Shown piece by piece: positions 13,701-25,621 of a stretch of DNA of 64,000 bases (positions are counted from its first letter, which is position 1; each line of letters begins with the position of its first letter). Below the pieces are notes generated by a model that was not told the DNA's origin, did no database searches, and was given only the letters and a program-made list of their open reading frames with translations. Source of the stretch: Carallia brachiata (lineage: Eukaryota; Streptophyta; Magnoliopsida; Malpighiales; Rhizophoraceae); contig JADCRB010000114.1 of NCBI GenBank assembly GCA_021464245.1, positions 310,001-374,000 of the forward strand, read 5' to 3'. The position numbers were made by a program, and so were the translations under genes.

Positions 13701-15540
13701 ATTATTAATTTTTTTTTAGCGGACAATGCAACAGAACTTTAAATAGACCTAACGAAGAACAAAAAAGAAGACAAAATGCGAACGAATAAATTCTCATGCT
13801 GTGGGCGGGAGGGAGCATGCGCGAACATATTTTTCCACCGCACGTTATGGGCCCCGACTAATCCAAACTCCACGACGCACTAGCTAGCGAGTCTTCCTTT
13901 GATGGCGACAGAGCCTATGTTTTATTAATTAATTATTTTATTAAATAAATGGATTTTCTATTTGATTAGCCTTTATTATATTCTTAGAAGAAGTAGTTGA
14001 TTTTGACAAAAGCCCTTTATTAGAAAATTAGAGAAGGTTAATTGTACATAACCATGTTGGCCAAATAAAAAAAAAAAACAACAATAAGACCGGCTCAAAT
14101 AATACCTGTATGATCTACTAATTTTTTTTTTTAAATTTTAACTAACAGTATCATTAAGGGAATTCCTTTAAAGACTCAAATCTTGTAAACTCAAATAGAT
14201 TTAAAGCAATTTTATACTGTATGTAAAGTGTTTTACACTGCATAAATAATATTTTATATAGAATACAAAAAATTTTTATATGATAAATTAATAGATGTAT
14301 TACTATAAATCTCTTTTATGTTGTATAAAATGTTATAAGTTGAATATTAAATATTTTGTATGTTATAGAAAATCTTTTAGAATCTATTTGAGTTTATGAA
14401 AAATATTAGATAATATGTAGTTCGTTTGAATTTAAACTCTTCTTATCTATGCTCAGCTGCTTGTCCCATTTCAAACTCTTTGGTTATCTTTATTAATCTA
14501 TTTGCAAAATTCAAACATGTTGTACAGTTATAAAAAGGTTAGTACTGATCAATGAAAAGGTGTGTTGAGTTTACGCTATTATCAGATTCCTTACAAAAAT
14601 AAGAGTGGAGGATTCGAACTCAGCACCCAATGTGTAAACCACAAAATTTCAACCACCAAGTCGAACTACTGATGGTTCTAGAAATTTCTGGCAGTGAAGG
14701 TAGAGAAAAAGATTTGAGGATAAAAAAATTGAGTGAGGCAAAATAGAACTTTTATTGGGAAAAAAAATATATAGAAAATGACAATAGAATTGCATCGAAT
14801 TTCGAAGGCAATTATCCCCAATCTCAGTAATGTATGTTCGCTTTTGGGACAAATCATTTCAGGTTAGCTATGTGAATTATTTGTTTGTTTGTTGATTGAA
14901 CATACGATGTGTTAGCCCTATAAAATGCATAATCTAAACCCTGATTTTATATTTGAAAATTTCCATCTTTGATATAAAATATGCATTATGATCGTAGACC
15001 ACACTAATAAAATGTATAGCTATCAGAAGTGAGTGACAAAACAATAATAAATTTTGTCTTTTTTTAATTACAAAGAAAATTGTAGGAATTTCAAGTATGA
15101 GTTGTGTAATTAAATAATCTCGCATTGAAAGTGAAAGAGAAAAATAAATAACATATAAGTTGGAAAAACTCATAAATCCAACGTATCAAAGTCTTACAAG
15201 TGATATTAGAACCGATGATTCAGTAAAGGAAGATTATGAACGGCGCACGTTTCCTATAGTTGCTGCCCCCATGAGGAAGGATGAGCATAGTTGAACTCAT
15301 CCGGAGAAGGTTTAGGTGTTGGATTGAAATGTAACGTCAAGTCCACATATTTTCTCGATTTGGGGTACTTGCATTTTTCCTACAAACTAAAAGATCATGA
15401 AAAATAAAATAAAGTCACTAAGACGCACACACTAAATCAAAAAATTTGAAGAAAAAGTTTGGAAGCACCCGACGAAGGTCGCTTTCTAATGGAAGCAAAT
15501 TATGAGGAACAGTTAAACGCCGGCCTATAATGTTTGTTTG
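10750..15540. other. intergenic, no gene seen
   Basis: AT-rich DNA with scattered direct and inverted A/T runs and diverged relatives of the 116 bp unit (about 11030-11170 and 13490-13570). A tRNA-like B-box on the minus strand near 14612 hints at a decayed SINE. The short frames at 12403-12594, 12974-13162, 14649-14852 and 14934-15173 show no domain and no consistent splice sites. Confidence 0.5.
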
Positions 15541-15569
15541 AACATGCTGCAACTAATAAGATGGATTGG

Positions 15570-15730
15570 AACGCAGGATGAGTAGGTGGGAAGAGCTCTC
15601 GGGTTCGATCCCCACTAAATACACTGGTGGCCAGGGGTGAGGAGCCTTAATTGTGACTAACCCCGACTCCGGATTAGTCGCCGCCCACAAGTGATGCGGA
15701 TACCGAGAGGTCTAGACAAAAAAAAAAAAA
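15570..15730 (+). mobile_element. SINE-like element
   Basis: A GC-richer stretch carries an internal Pol III type B-box (GGGTTCGATCCCC at about 15600-15612) preceded by an A-box-like TAGGTGGGAAGAG. It ends in A13 at 15718-15730. This is the layout of a tRNA-derived SINE. The short match GAACATGC upstream (15540-15547) and GGACATGC after the tail (15736-15743) may be a decayed target duplication. The 5' boundary is uncertain. Confidence 0.5.
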
Positions 15731-15787
15731 TATTCGGACATGCCAGGACTCAGTGATAGATGGACCTGGTGTGATACGCGAGTCTTT

Positions 15788-15798
15788 GTCCCACATCG
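15788..15798 (+). promoter_or_regulatory. snRNA-type upstream sequence element (USE) match
   Basis: GTCCCACATCG is a perfect match to the plant snRNA USE consensus RTCCCACATCG. A TATA-like box would be expected about 25-35 bp downstream, but only a weak ATAAAATA occurs about 40 bp downstream. I recognise no snRNA in the following 150 bp. The motif also occurs inside some plant repeats, so this may be a relic rather than a promoter. Confidence 0.3.
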
Positions 15799-15859
15799 GA
15801 AATACACGAGATGATTTGCGACTATGGGTTGTAGTCGATAAAATACTTCCTTGCAAGTG

Positions 15860-18250
15860 GTTTGGGCATGCTCAGAAACGAATTAATGTCCCAACAAAGA
15901 CACTACGGTAGTTCAGAACTTCAATTTTTATTTTTGAATTTTCGGACACTAATCTGAAAAATGAAGTGAAATTTATAGAAATGAGAGTTGTCCCTCTGTA
16001 TAGTTCACAGTCCGTCTAATAAAAAAAAGAATTAATATTCTAATTAGAGCACAAGAACGTTATGCATTAAAGGCCTTAAACACTACTTTTTTGTTATTTT
16101 CAGTTTTAATTTGGTTATTTTTATGTATCCTGATTACGTTTTGGTTATTGCTCTTGTAAATTATTTGTACTTTGATGGTTAGAATTGATCATAATACGTG
16201 TGCTGGCTGATTGTTTTTCCATTTGAACGAGTCTGGGAAATGTTACATATATTTTATACTATCACATCTAAAAGGAGTTTGGAAAGTATGTTTCATTGTA
16301 GAAAAGGAATTAATATTTGATATTTATCACAAAAAAGAAAAAAAACAATTTAAATATATAGTTTTTTTTTTGAGAAAGAATTTAAATACATAGTTGATTA
16401 TGAATAAGTCCTTGAGTAACTAAAACTAAACAAATGGGAATTAATCAAACAAATAAACAAAAGTTCCATGTAGCATCCCGAATGATACGCCAGCCGACCA
16501 ACAAAACAATTAAATTAAAAAGAAAAAAGCAATTGTGCTATTCATTCTGAATTGATATCATGAATTGTACTGTATATTTTAAAAAAGGAAAAAAAATTAA
16601 ATTAAATTAAAAAAGTTATATTTAATAATTTTCTTTCATTATTTTTTAATTTCATCTATTTTTTATAAGTATATTTGGAATTTCCAATCATGATATTTAG
16701 CCGGGGTAGTTATTATTACTTAAAAAAATGGGTGCAACTTAAATTAGGGTTCCTGCCTTCCCGGCTAAGGCATTAAAGCTCACACTCTCACACATGAGCA
16801 TGTTCTCCAGCGTCGAACCATTCCATAACAATCACCAACAAAAAAATTCAGGAAAAAAGAAAGCACCCCAACAGCCCATCTCCCATTTACACCGAGCCGT
16901 GTCGGCATTTTTTAAGATAACATTTAATTATTTTTTGATTTTTGATCATCTTTCTTTGGTCCACACGCTCAACTACTCATGAATAGTTAGCTGGAACATA
17001 TCCCTTCCTCCTCTACTGCCGAACATTGTGATCTAACAAGAAAAATTTCGTTCATTTTATCACATTAAAAATCATAGGTTCGAGTCTCGGTCGAGGAATC
17101 TAGTGAGCTAAACATACGTGTTCAAATTATTCCTCTCTTATTTTGAGTCTCATATTTTGATCACTCTCTAAGTTTAATATGTTTATTATTTTTTTCAATA
17201 CAATTTTATTTTATTATTTCAGTTTTATTTTAGTGAAATTTTTTGTTTTTGTTATACAAAATCTTAATGTAATGAAAATATTCCGCTATTATAATTTAGG
17301 TAATATTACGAAGTATGGCTTCGGAAAGCCACGGCCCCATTTATTTTGGATTTCCCTCTTCATAGTAAAGAGGATTGTGTGACCCGCTCGTTTTCGAAGC
17401 TCGTGGCTTCTTAATATAACTTTTATAATTTAGTAATCGTGAATCCACCTTTTTGTTGAAAATAAAGGTAAAATTACACACATTTAAGTGTAACTCGAAT
17501 CACATTTGTGAAAGTCGGGACTCTTTTTTTTTTTTTTTTTTTTTTTTTGATTGTTTGTGTGTGTGTGGGGATATAATTTTCGAGTGAAGATATTCGTCCC
17601 GATTAAATATCATAATTAGATATCTCAAATATATTTACGAAGAAATAAATAAAATTAAAAAAAACAAGAGAAAATTCTAAAATATTATCTTTCTAAATTT
17701 AATTTAATTTTTTTCTTTTTTAATGTATTTGGTAGATATCAATATTATTCATAAATTCCGGTCCTTGTGAGGAAACGCAGAAAGTCGGCACAGCCGCGTT
17801 CATTACACGCTACATCCAACATATTAAACCAAAGAAAGAAACCGTGGGGGAGGCATAGAAAATACATCATTAATTACATGCGGGGTGGGTACTTAACAGG
17901 CATAAGCCGGCTTGCAGCATCCACGCTTCGTTGAATTCCTATTGTTTTAGTCATATAAACAAATGATTTTTTTTTGAAGAAAAAAAACCACCGTCGTGTA
18001 ATTAAGATAGTAAATGGGCCCGCTCTCTTATGAAAGATCATGAGTTTGTCCTATTGTTATGTTAAGTGACATGATTATATATAGATTAGTCTTGTGAAGT
18101 CGCGAATAATTTAGTGATATTTGTTGAATTTGTGAGATTTATTCTCGTAAATTTAATGTAAACTAGTAGGCCCAGTTTATACGGTGATTTAGCACAATTC
18201 TTCGCACTGGTTTACTTACCCATGTTTCGGAAAAAAGGAAAAACACGAGA
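15860..18250. other. intergenic, no gene seen
   Basis: AT-rich DNA with a long T run (17524-17549) and poly(A) patches. The frames at 16211-16393, 16794-16982 and 17179-17382 are Phe/Ile/Lys-rich composition artefacts. Nothing else is recognised. Confidence 0.5.
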
Positions 18251-18292
18251 GACCATTTATCTTATTAATCTTTGTTAATGGTCGATGCTTTC

Positions 18293-18300
18293 TATAAATA
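18293..18300 (+). promoter_or_regulatory. TATA box candidate 1, Nudix gene
   Basis: A perfect TATAAATA about 390 bp upstream of the Nudix ATG. If used, the 5' leader would be about 360 nt. The second candidate at 18509-18518 is closer to the start codon. Confidence 0.35.
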
Positions 18301-18500
18301 GCCTCTCTATCATTGTTATAGAGCCAGCATGCCTGCCGACCTTTCTCATTTTCTTCACCTTCAATCTCTTTCCAAATCCTCAACTGAAAAGACTCAAAAT
18401 TATTCAAGTTTCGACCTTTTGGCCTTTACTATATCCAAATCGTGAATTTCTTCTTGTTTTACAGCCGAAGACCCTCAACAGAATTATATTCTTGTTGGAA

Positions 18501-18518
18501 CCAATTGGCTATATATAG
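18501..18518 (+). promoter_or_regulatory. CCAAT box plus TATA box candidate 2, Nudix gene
   Basis: CCAAT (18501-18505) followed by CTATATATAG (18509-18518), about 175 bp upstream of the Nudix ATG. A leader of about 145 nt would result. The two boxes are unusually close together, so one may be coincidental. Confidence 0.45.
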
Positions 18519-18692
18519 AGCTAACTACACCCCAGATTGTATAAACTGCCAAAGAAAAAAAAAGCATCTAAAAAATATTGATTCTGTTTTTCTTTGAACC
18601 CCCTTTTGTTCCTTTTGTCACTAAGTTTGGCTGTAGATTGTGATTGAAGTTACTTTAGCACCAAAAAAGAAAAAAAAAAACATTTTGTGAAG

Positions 18693-20064
18693 ATGGCTTG
18701 CCTTGTTGCTCGCACAGGGAGGGAGTTGCAGAGATATGATCATATGGGCCGCCGCCAAGTTGTCGGGTAAGCCTTTAATTTCTCTTTCTTTTTGATGTGT
18801 ATTTCTTTGGATTTTAAGGCCTCAGCTCTTGGTAGATTGAAGAATGCCCTGTTTTTCCATAGACCATTTTCTTTCTCCTGCATCCAATCCAATTATCATT
18901 GGCCCTGCTCTTGATTGTTGGATAATATTTTTCTCTTCTGATCCGCTGATAGAACTGTCGTTATTTGAAGAATTGTTTGTATCTTCCGGCTGGTGGGGTG
19001 GCCCCATTTTTTTCTTGTTCGACTTATTTTGGGATGTTTCCTCTAGCTTTCTTGATTTAGTTCAATTTCTGAACTTTGATATTTTATTGAAACTGCAGAT
19101 GCATTCCATATAGATATAAAAACTGTGATGATGGCTCCATCGGTGATGAATTGGAGGTTCTTGTCATCACTTCACAGAAGGGTAGTGGAGGCATGATGTT
19201 CCCTAAGGTATGCCATTTGTTTATCTTCATAGATTGAAAAACTATCATTTGTGCAAGTTTCTGTAAGAGCAGCAGACATTTTGAGTTATGAATTAACGTG
19301 GTTTTGGCCTTTCAGGGAGGTTGGGAACTTGATGAATCTTTACAAGAAGCAGCATCCAGGGAGTCACTTGAAGAAGCTGGGGTTCTTGGCAATGTTCAGG
19401 TTAGTGGGCATTTTGGAATTTTGGGGCAGTTTCATGTTTGCCCCTCTTAACATTTGTTTGATTATATTTGACTACGAGCACCACTACATAGTTTGGTTTA
19501 CAAAACATTAAAATAGCAAAAAAATATCAATACAGTCTCATCCAACAATATCTAATATTTTATCTGTTTCGTTATTTTTCTGAATTTAACTATTTAACAA
19601 TTCATATTACTTTGAAACTCTTTATATAAAGCTCTCTAAGTTTTTTGGTTTGATTATTTGGTACTCAATTAAAGCTCGGTTTTAACGTAAAATATATGTG
19701 CATATGGCAGGGAGAACTAGGTAAATGGAATTTTTTAAGCAAAAGACATGGCACATTTTATGAAGGCTACATGTTCCCCTTGCTTGTAACAGAGCAACTA
19801 GATTTCTGGCCTGAGAAAGAGCTACGGCAAAGAATTTGGGTATGTTGTTGCTCTTTGGCTTTTCTTTGCACCGTAATGGATCATTGTTCACAATATTCTA
19901 ATTTTTATCTGCAAAATTGTTTGATATAGATGCCGGCCGAGGCAGCCAGAGAAGCTTGTAGGCATTGGTGGATGAAGGAGGCCTTAGACATACTAGTTAA
20001 GCGGTTAACACCTCTGAAATCATTAACAGAAGAACATGTATTGAGCTGGAAGAGATTGAATTAG
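18693..20064 (+). CDS. NUDT17: Nudix hydrolase, NUDT17/18 type, 176 aa
   Basis: Five exons: 18693-18766, 19099-19207, 19316-19399, 19711-19839 and 19930-20064. All introns are GT-AG and the frame is kept throughout. The product hydrolyses nucleoside diphosphates linked to another moiety; the exact substrate of this plant subgroup is not visible in the sequence. The Nudix box spans residues 62-84 (G62-x5-E68-x7-R76-E77-S-L-E80-E81-A-G83-V). It matches the 23-residue signature with Ser in place of the usual hydrophobic residue after RE, and the metal-binding E80/E81 are present. Length and the Arg-rich N terminus (MACLVARTGRELQRYD) fit the Arabidopsis NUDT17/18/21/4 group, some of which are predicted mitochondrial. 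The conserved block FYEGYMFPLLV follows the box. The gene stands alone with an ordinary plant promoter upstream. The choice among NUDT17, 18 and 21 rests partly on synteny and is less certain than the family. Confidence 0.92.
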
Positions 20065-23000
20065 TGTGTAGATATGAAACATATTGATCCAAAAAAAAAA
20101 AAAAAAATCCGAATAGTGAGAGCGAGAGACAGGAGGCAAGATTAGGGCTATCTGAGGAAGAGAGTTGTAGAAGCAGGACAAACTTTGTCCTTTGCTTTTC
20201 TTTTTCTTCTTATGAGCTATCAGCCTTGGAACAATCATGTAAATCATTTCCAAAAATGAAATACTTAAATGTTCCATTTATATCCAGATTGCATTCTTTA
20301 CTTTCTCTGTCATGAGAAGTTTTTGGCAACCTTTTCTTATGCACTTTGTTAAGTGTTGTATCTAAGTTAAACACCCTTACAGCATGATTCATATCTCATC
20401 CTATACAGTAACTTACGTTCAAGTTTTCAACGTGTGGGGTGACCGTTTAGAAATAGTTCTTAGACAATTTTTTTCAGAACCCATCGAAGGTCAGTACATA
20501 TTTTTCAAGCATTATGAAGAGCCAAAGAACTCGCAAATTACATTCATAATGATTGAGAATTGTGGAGAGGAGGAATATGTTCTTGTGAAATATGGACTGG
20601 AAATTCGTCTAAGCATATGCTTTGCGCATTGGATTCTTAGTTCCTTCAATGATATTATTAACTTTCGCCGATTATGTCATGTACCTAAAGCAGTTGAGCA
20701 GCTGGTTATTAATATTATGTCAGGAAGGAGGAGGTTGGAGATTCAATCGCCACCTCTTTCAAATCTCTTTTCTCCTAATTTCTTTTCTTTATTTTTGAGG
20801 AAACCTTTCTCCTAATTTCCCTTCTTCTAATTATAATATGAACTTTGATCTCCCTCTTTAAAGACCAAAAGAAATTTTGCCATATGCCTGCCTATGGTAA
20901 CCTTAAGTACAATCATTAAAGCCCCCTCCGTGTTACCATAGACCTAGTTTATGGTAGAAATTCAATTTGCATGACGTAAATTTTGCATGGTTTATCTGCT
21001 TACTTTCTACATTATAAGAGCTTAACGTCGATTGAGTCCACCTTAGAATTTCGTTTGGAATCCAACCTGAGAAGGGGCTATGCCCATCAAGTTTTGCTGC
21101 GACAGAAATACCAAACCTTATCTTATTGCACAGTGACAATTCTATTAATCTGTGATGCCTCCAAACCACATGCTCAAAAAAACAATCTAGCTATAGGTTG
21201 TAGGGCCAGTGGGGGTTGGAGTTCAACTCCTCAAAATCATTTTCATTTGGCGTTACTTCGTTGGCATCATTTAGGCAAAGATAACGTGAAAACAAAAGTA
21301 AGACTAACTAACGTATTTTAGTTCATGTGGCTGTAATTTTATTTTTTTTAAATAAGATCTCAAGTTTGAGTCTTACGTATAGAAAATATAAGTGCTGAAA
21401 AAACTTTAACTTTTCAATGAGTTCTTTTTTAGCTGGAATCAGAATAGTCGAGATGCAATATAATTTTCAAATACTAAAATTTAAGAAAAAACCGAAAACA
21501 AAACAAAGGTAAGATTGAGTACACTTAATTGTTCTTCGGCCCACAGCCTGGGAAAGGCTTACTTTTCATTACATAATTAGAATCATTTAGGCGTTGGTCG
21601 GGGAGGATTAGATTGTCACTTTGGTTACTTAACCCTTACAGAATGGTCTAATTCCAAATGCATTTTTGGCCACATATTTGAACCGTCTGATCCGTTGGAT
21701 CATCTTCTTCCAGAGGAATGAGTCATCGGAAAAAGTCATTTGTTATCATCAACAATTGAAGCTTTCCGAAATAACCTGGTCTGGGGCTGCCAGACTTTCT
21801 TGAATTCATCCATCTGAAGCCCACATTTTGTCTCGAATTGAAAGAACACCTTTTGAGAAAACATCAGAACGATCTGTTCCGTGCAGATATTTGATGCTTT
21901 CTCATCCTCCACTTATTCTGCGGAAGAAAGGTGGAAATTTTCCAATCTTTTCATTGGTAAGACCATTGAGTAGCATGCTTTAATAACAATACAATTTGGA
22001 CTAAAGTTTCAGCCAATTAGCCTTATTAGCTAGTTAGTGGTAATCATCTCTATTTTCTCAAGGGGATTTGGACTGATTCTCTATGGGACTATTTATTTTT
22101 TGAAGACCCTTTAATCATTAAAATTCCGTTACTACGTAACAAAATCATTTAATTCAAAATTTTAAATTATTAGATGAGATCGAGGAATAGATCCCTCGTC
22201 AAACACTAATAGAAGATAAGCTAATTAATCCTTTGTTATTAGAGTAGCTTTATGTTCATTTTTTTTCACTTTTTTTTTTGGTTGGTGGTCGAAGAATATG
22301 ATAAAGAAGAAATATTATTCCAAGAGAATTTCGCGACTCCGTCTTATTCCAAAATTCATCTGCACGTGAAATAAGGGATGAACCACGAACTAGTATGGGA
22401 ATCTCATAAGAATCAATTGCACGAGTGGTTGAGAAATAAGTTAGTAATTAGTTGCATCATTACGTATGAATGTCTGCGAAATGGTTGGTTGGTACTAATA
22501 ATAGAGATTACATAAAGTAAACAAACCAATAGCTATAGCTCAATTGATACTAAAATTATTTTTAAGAATAAAAGTTTTGAATTTAAATATTAGTCGGAGT
22601 GAATCAACCAAAACAAAAAAAAAAAAGCAAGTGACAATATTATATGGTATAGTTACACAACTCATGATTCAGCTTAATTGGCAAGGTGGATGTAATTTTT
22701 AGCATATGGTAAATTCTTTGCGGGACTCTTGAAGTGTAATCAAACTGGGATCCTAATAACACAATTGGACGACTAAATTTTTTTAAAAAAAAGAAAAATT
22801 ATTACGTACTATTAGATAGATTATGTGATTATTTTATAACTACTTACAGTACAAATTGTGAAGCTTTTAAAATATTTATAAGTTAGAACTCAGAATATCA
22901 CCTCCAGTTTAAAAAAAGAAAATTAATTCCATCATTTGAATTTCTTACTTCTGATATGAATGATATTCAAAGAAGCGGTAGATTTAATATGCAATATGAA

Positions 23001-25600
23001 AATTATATGTCCTGCTAACTGACCATAGTACCAACAAAATATGTCAATGCAAGTTAGTAAACATGGTAGTACAGGATGAACCAAGATGGTAAAGTGGCTT
23101 ATACGGTGAAATTCCAGGAAACAACATGATAGTATTACTCTGATTCAGCTCTGTTGTACTTTGTGCGTAAAATTGAACGCATGACAGATGTGAATCGACG
23201 TTACACCATCGTTACCCCCTCTTTTTTTTTTCTTTTTTTTTTTTTTGACTTAAAAAAAAGATCACAGACATATCAATCATTAAATTTTTAGATTGAATTT
23301 AAGAGAAACTCTCATTTGGACATTTCATTTAACAACCTCCAAAAATGTCAGATCTGCGACCCGAGTACCAACGTGGCCAACGAGACTTTGCCATTGGTAT
23401 CCCAGCGGGCGAGTTTAGCCCGTAGATTTTTGCCACCTTTGTAACTACATCGCGCATTGGTAAGGGGAGGATACACCGCGCTAGAACTTGAACTCGGGAC
23501 GCAGAACGTGAAGATACGTCAACTTACCATTAAATTACCGCTTTGCATGATTTATCACTACTGTTCAGTAACTCATCCGTAACCTCATCAAAATTTAAAA
23601 AATGTGTAAATAACAATCATAAAGTACAATTTATAGTACGTAAGCTTTGCATGTTGTAATGGTACCACAAAATATTATAATTTAGTAATAAGCGTTGAGT
23701 ATATTAATTTGCAAGTATTACATTTAAATGCTGTCAAGACATGATTCGGTGCTTAGTTATTTCAAAAGTATTCAAATTATTTATATTTTTAGATACAAGT
23801 GTAATATTTTTTTTACGCGACTTTTAAGAGACTGTCTTGCTTTTTCATTTTATTGAAAAAACAAAAGTTTTAATCGTAAGCATATGTCAAATCTGTCAAG
23901 TACATGAACTAGCTAGCATACCAGCATAATCAGAAAGTTGTTCCAGGAGCCAACTAGAGATGAGTATGGTATAGGTGACTTTTGCTGACCAGAAAGGCGA
24001 CCATTGCTGACCAATTTGATCAAGAATTGCGCTTCTATGACCATATCCTTAAGCACGGGGGTCGACGATGTTTGAAAGAACAAGAATATTTTTGGTGGTA
24101 GAGAGAAGCAAACTGTAAGAAACACGACAGACAATCGCTTTCACCAAGGGAGACTCGCAGGATTGTGAACAGAGACTTATTGGAGGCCGCTCTAGGAACA
24201 CGATGATAATATGAGAAAGAAAACCACAGAAAATGAAAAAAAAAAAAAGAAAAAGAAAAAAAGAAAAGCGGGTGCTTCGTTACCAGAAATTTTTGGCGAA
24301 TTCAGTGTATTAACGTAAGCAGGAACATACTGATTGCAAATATATACTTTCACCATTGCTTATGTCGAGTGACTCGTAAAGAGGTTTGAATTTACGAGTA
24401 AAGTTACGGATTTGAATTCCGTTACGGTTATTGTCTGACATGAAATATGCAGCAACTATTAAGATTGAGTTGTAATGTATTCTTAAGAGGCTTTAAGATA
24501 TAATTCTTACTTTTTCATTTTAACAAAAAAAAAAAAAAAAGAGACTTTCATACCTTAGGTCTTAGAGTTCTAAAAAAGTATAAAGTTTGTAAAAAAAAAA
24601 AAAAAATTATTATCATTATTTAACTTAGAGCCTAATTAAGGAGCTTTCTAATTAAGCAAAAAAAACATAATCATTATTCTAAAAAATAAAATTGTGGCAT
24701 ATATATTGAGATATATCTATTATTTTACATTAATGATATCACCATTCACTACTCTCAAATTGCTTTTCTTTTTCACCTTTTTTTTTCCGTTTTGTTTTTT
24801 TAATTAATTAAAAATATATATTGCCGTACAATTCTTGCATTTTGATTCCACCACCTTTTCGTTTCTTTTTGTTCTAAAAACTTCATTTTTGCAAGCAAGT
24901 GCAGCAAGACATGCCCGGTTTTCCAAACATGAAAATGAACCCAAAAATATTCTCTTTCTTGAAAGCAGAAAGACTTGAACTTTAGGGACTGAATTATAAT
25001 TAAAAAAAAATCTTGAGATTTATAGGAAAAACTCTCTAAAATTTTCTAAGTGAAGTTGTTCATTTGTTTTTTAAACACAAATAGCTAAAATCAAGAGCTA
25101 GCTCTTTTTTCGTTTTTTCTAACAAAAACAAAAAGGTGTTCACAAATATGTTAATCATAACACTTGTCAATTAAAGTCGAATTTAAAATTATTGACGTTC
25201 TCATTCAATCTCTTTACAGGAGAACTCACCATCCGAATACTAGTAAATCCGAGCGTAACTCCACTATAGCAAATCACAACAATTGTTGAATCTGAAACTC
25301 GACAGTAAGTCCACTAATACATCGAAGAATCTGAAACCCGACAACCGGCTTACCAGTCCATCGAGCCTCATTAGGTAAAAAAAACTTATATGTTGAAATA
25401 TGCAGAACGAATATCAATCCAAAGATTTAAATCTGAATCACTTATATAAAATATAGTTCAGATTACTATTTAAACAACCGGGCGATAAAATCAAGAGCCA
25501 GCTTAAAAATTAGAAGAACATGCATCCCACATCAAATTTGTATAAACTTTAGCCACAGCATTACCGTTAAGCTTAAACCCTAAAACAAACCCCCAAAACC
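20065..25600. other. intergenic, Nudix 3' region then no gene
   Basis: The first few hundred bases are presumably the 3' UTR of the Nudix gene (A17 at 20090-20106). The 143-codon open frame at 20384-20815 shows no domain. The stretch 21540-22000 has more complex sequence without an open frame and may be a decayed TE or gene fragment. The minus-strand frame at 23913-24134 is likewise unrecognised. A SINE-like piece is listed separately. Confidence 0.45.
23222..23560 (-). mobile_element. SINE-like element, minus orientation
   Basis: Read on the minus strand there is an A-box-like TGGTAAGTTGA near 23530 and a B-box-like CCCGAGTTCAAGTTC near 23492. A GC-richer body follows (23345-23480), then an A-rich tail seen as T runs at 23222-23246. 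The order fits a tRNA-derived SINE. The body-to-tail stretch is long and target duplications were not found, so the boundaries are uncertain. Confidence 0.35.
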
Positions 25601-25621
25601 CGTTCTTTGTTCCACTATCAA

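Noticed and set aside
20384..20815. 143-codon open frame downstream of the Nudix gene
   Set aside because: No recognisable domain, lies in or just beyond the Nudix 3' region, and has no promoter or splice partner. A chance frame is likelier.
21540..22000. Possible retrotransposon coding remnant
   Set aside because: The sequence is more complex than its surroundings, but translated frames are broken and match nothing I recognise.
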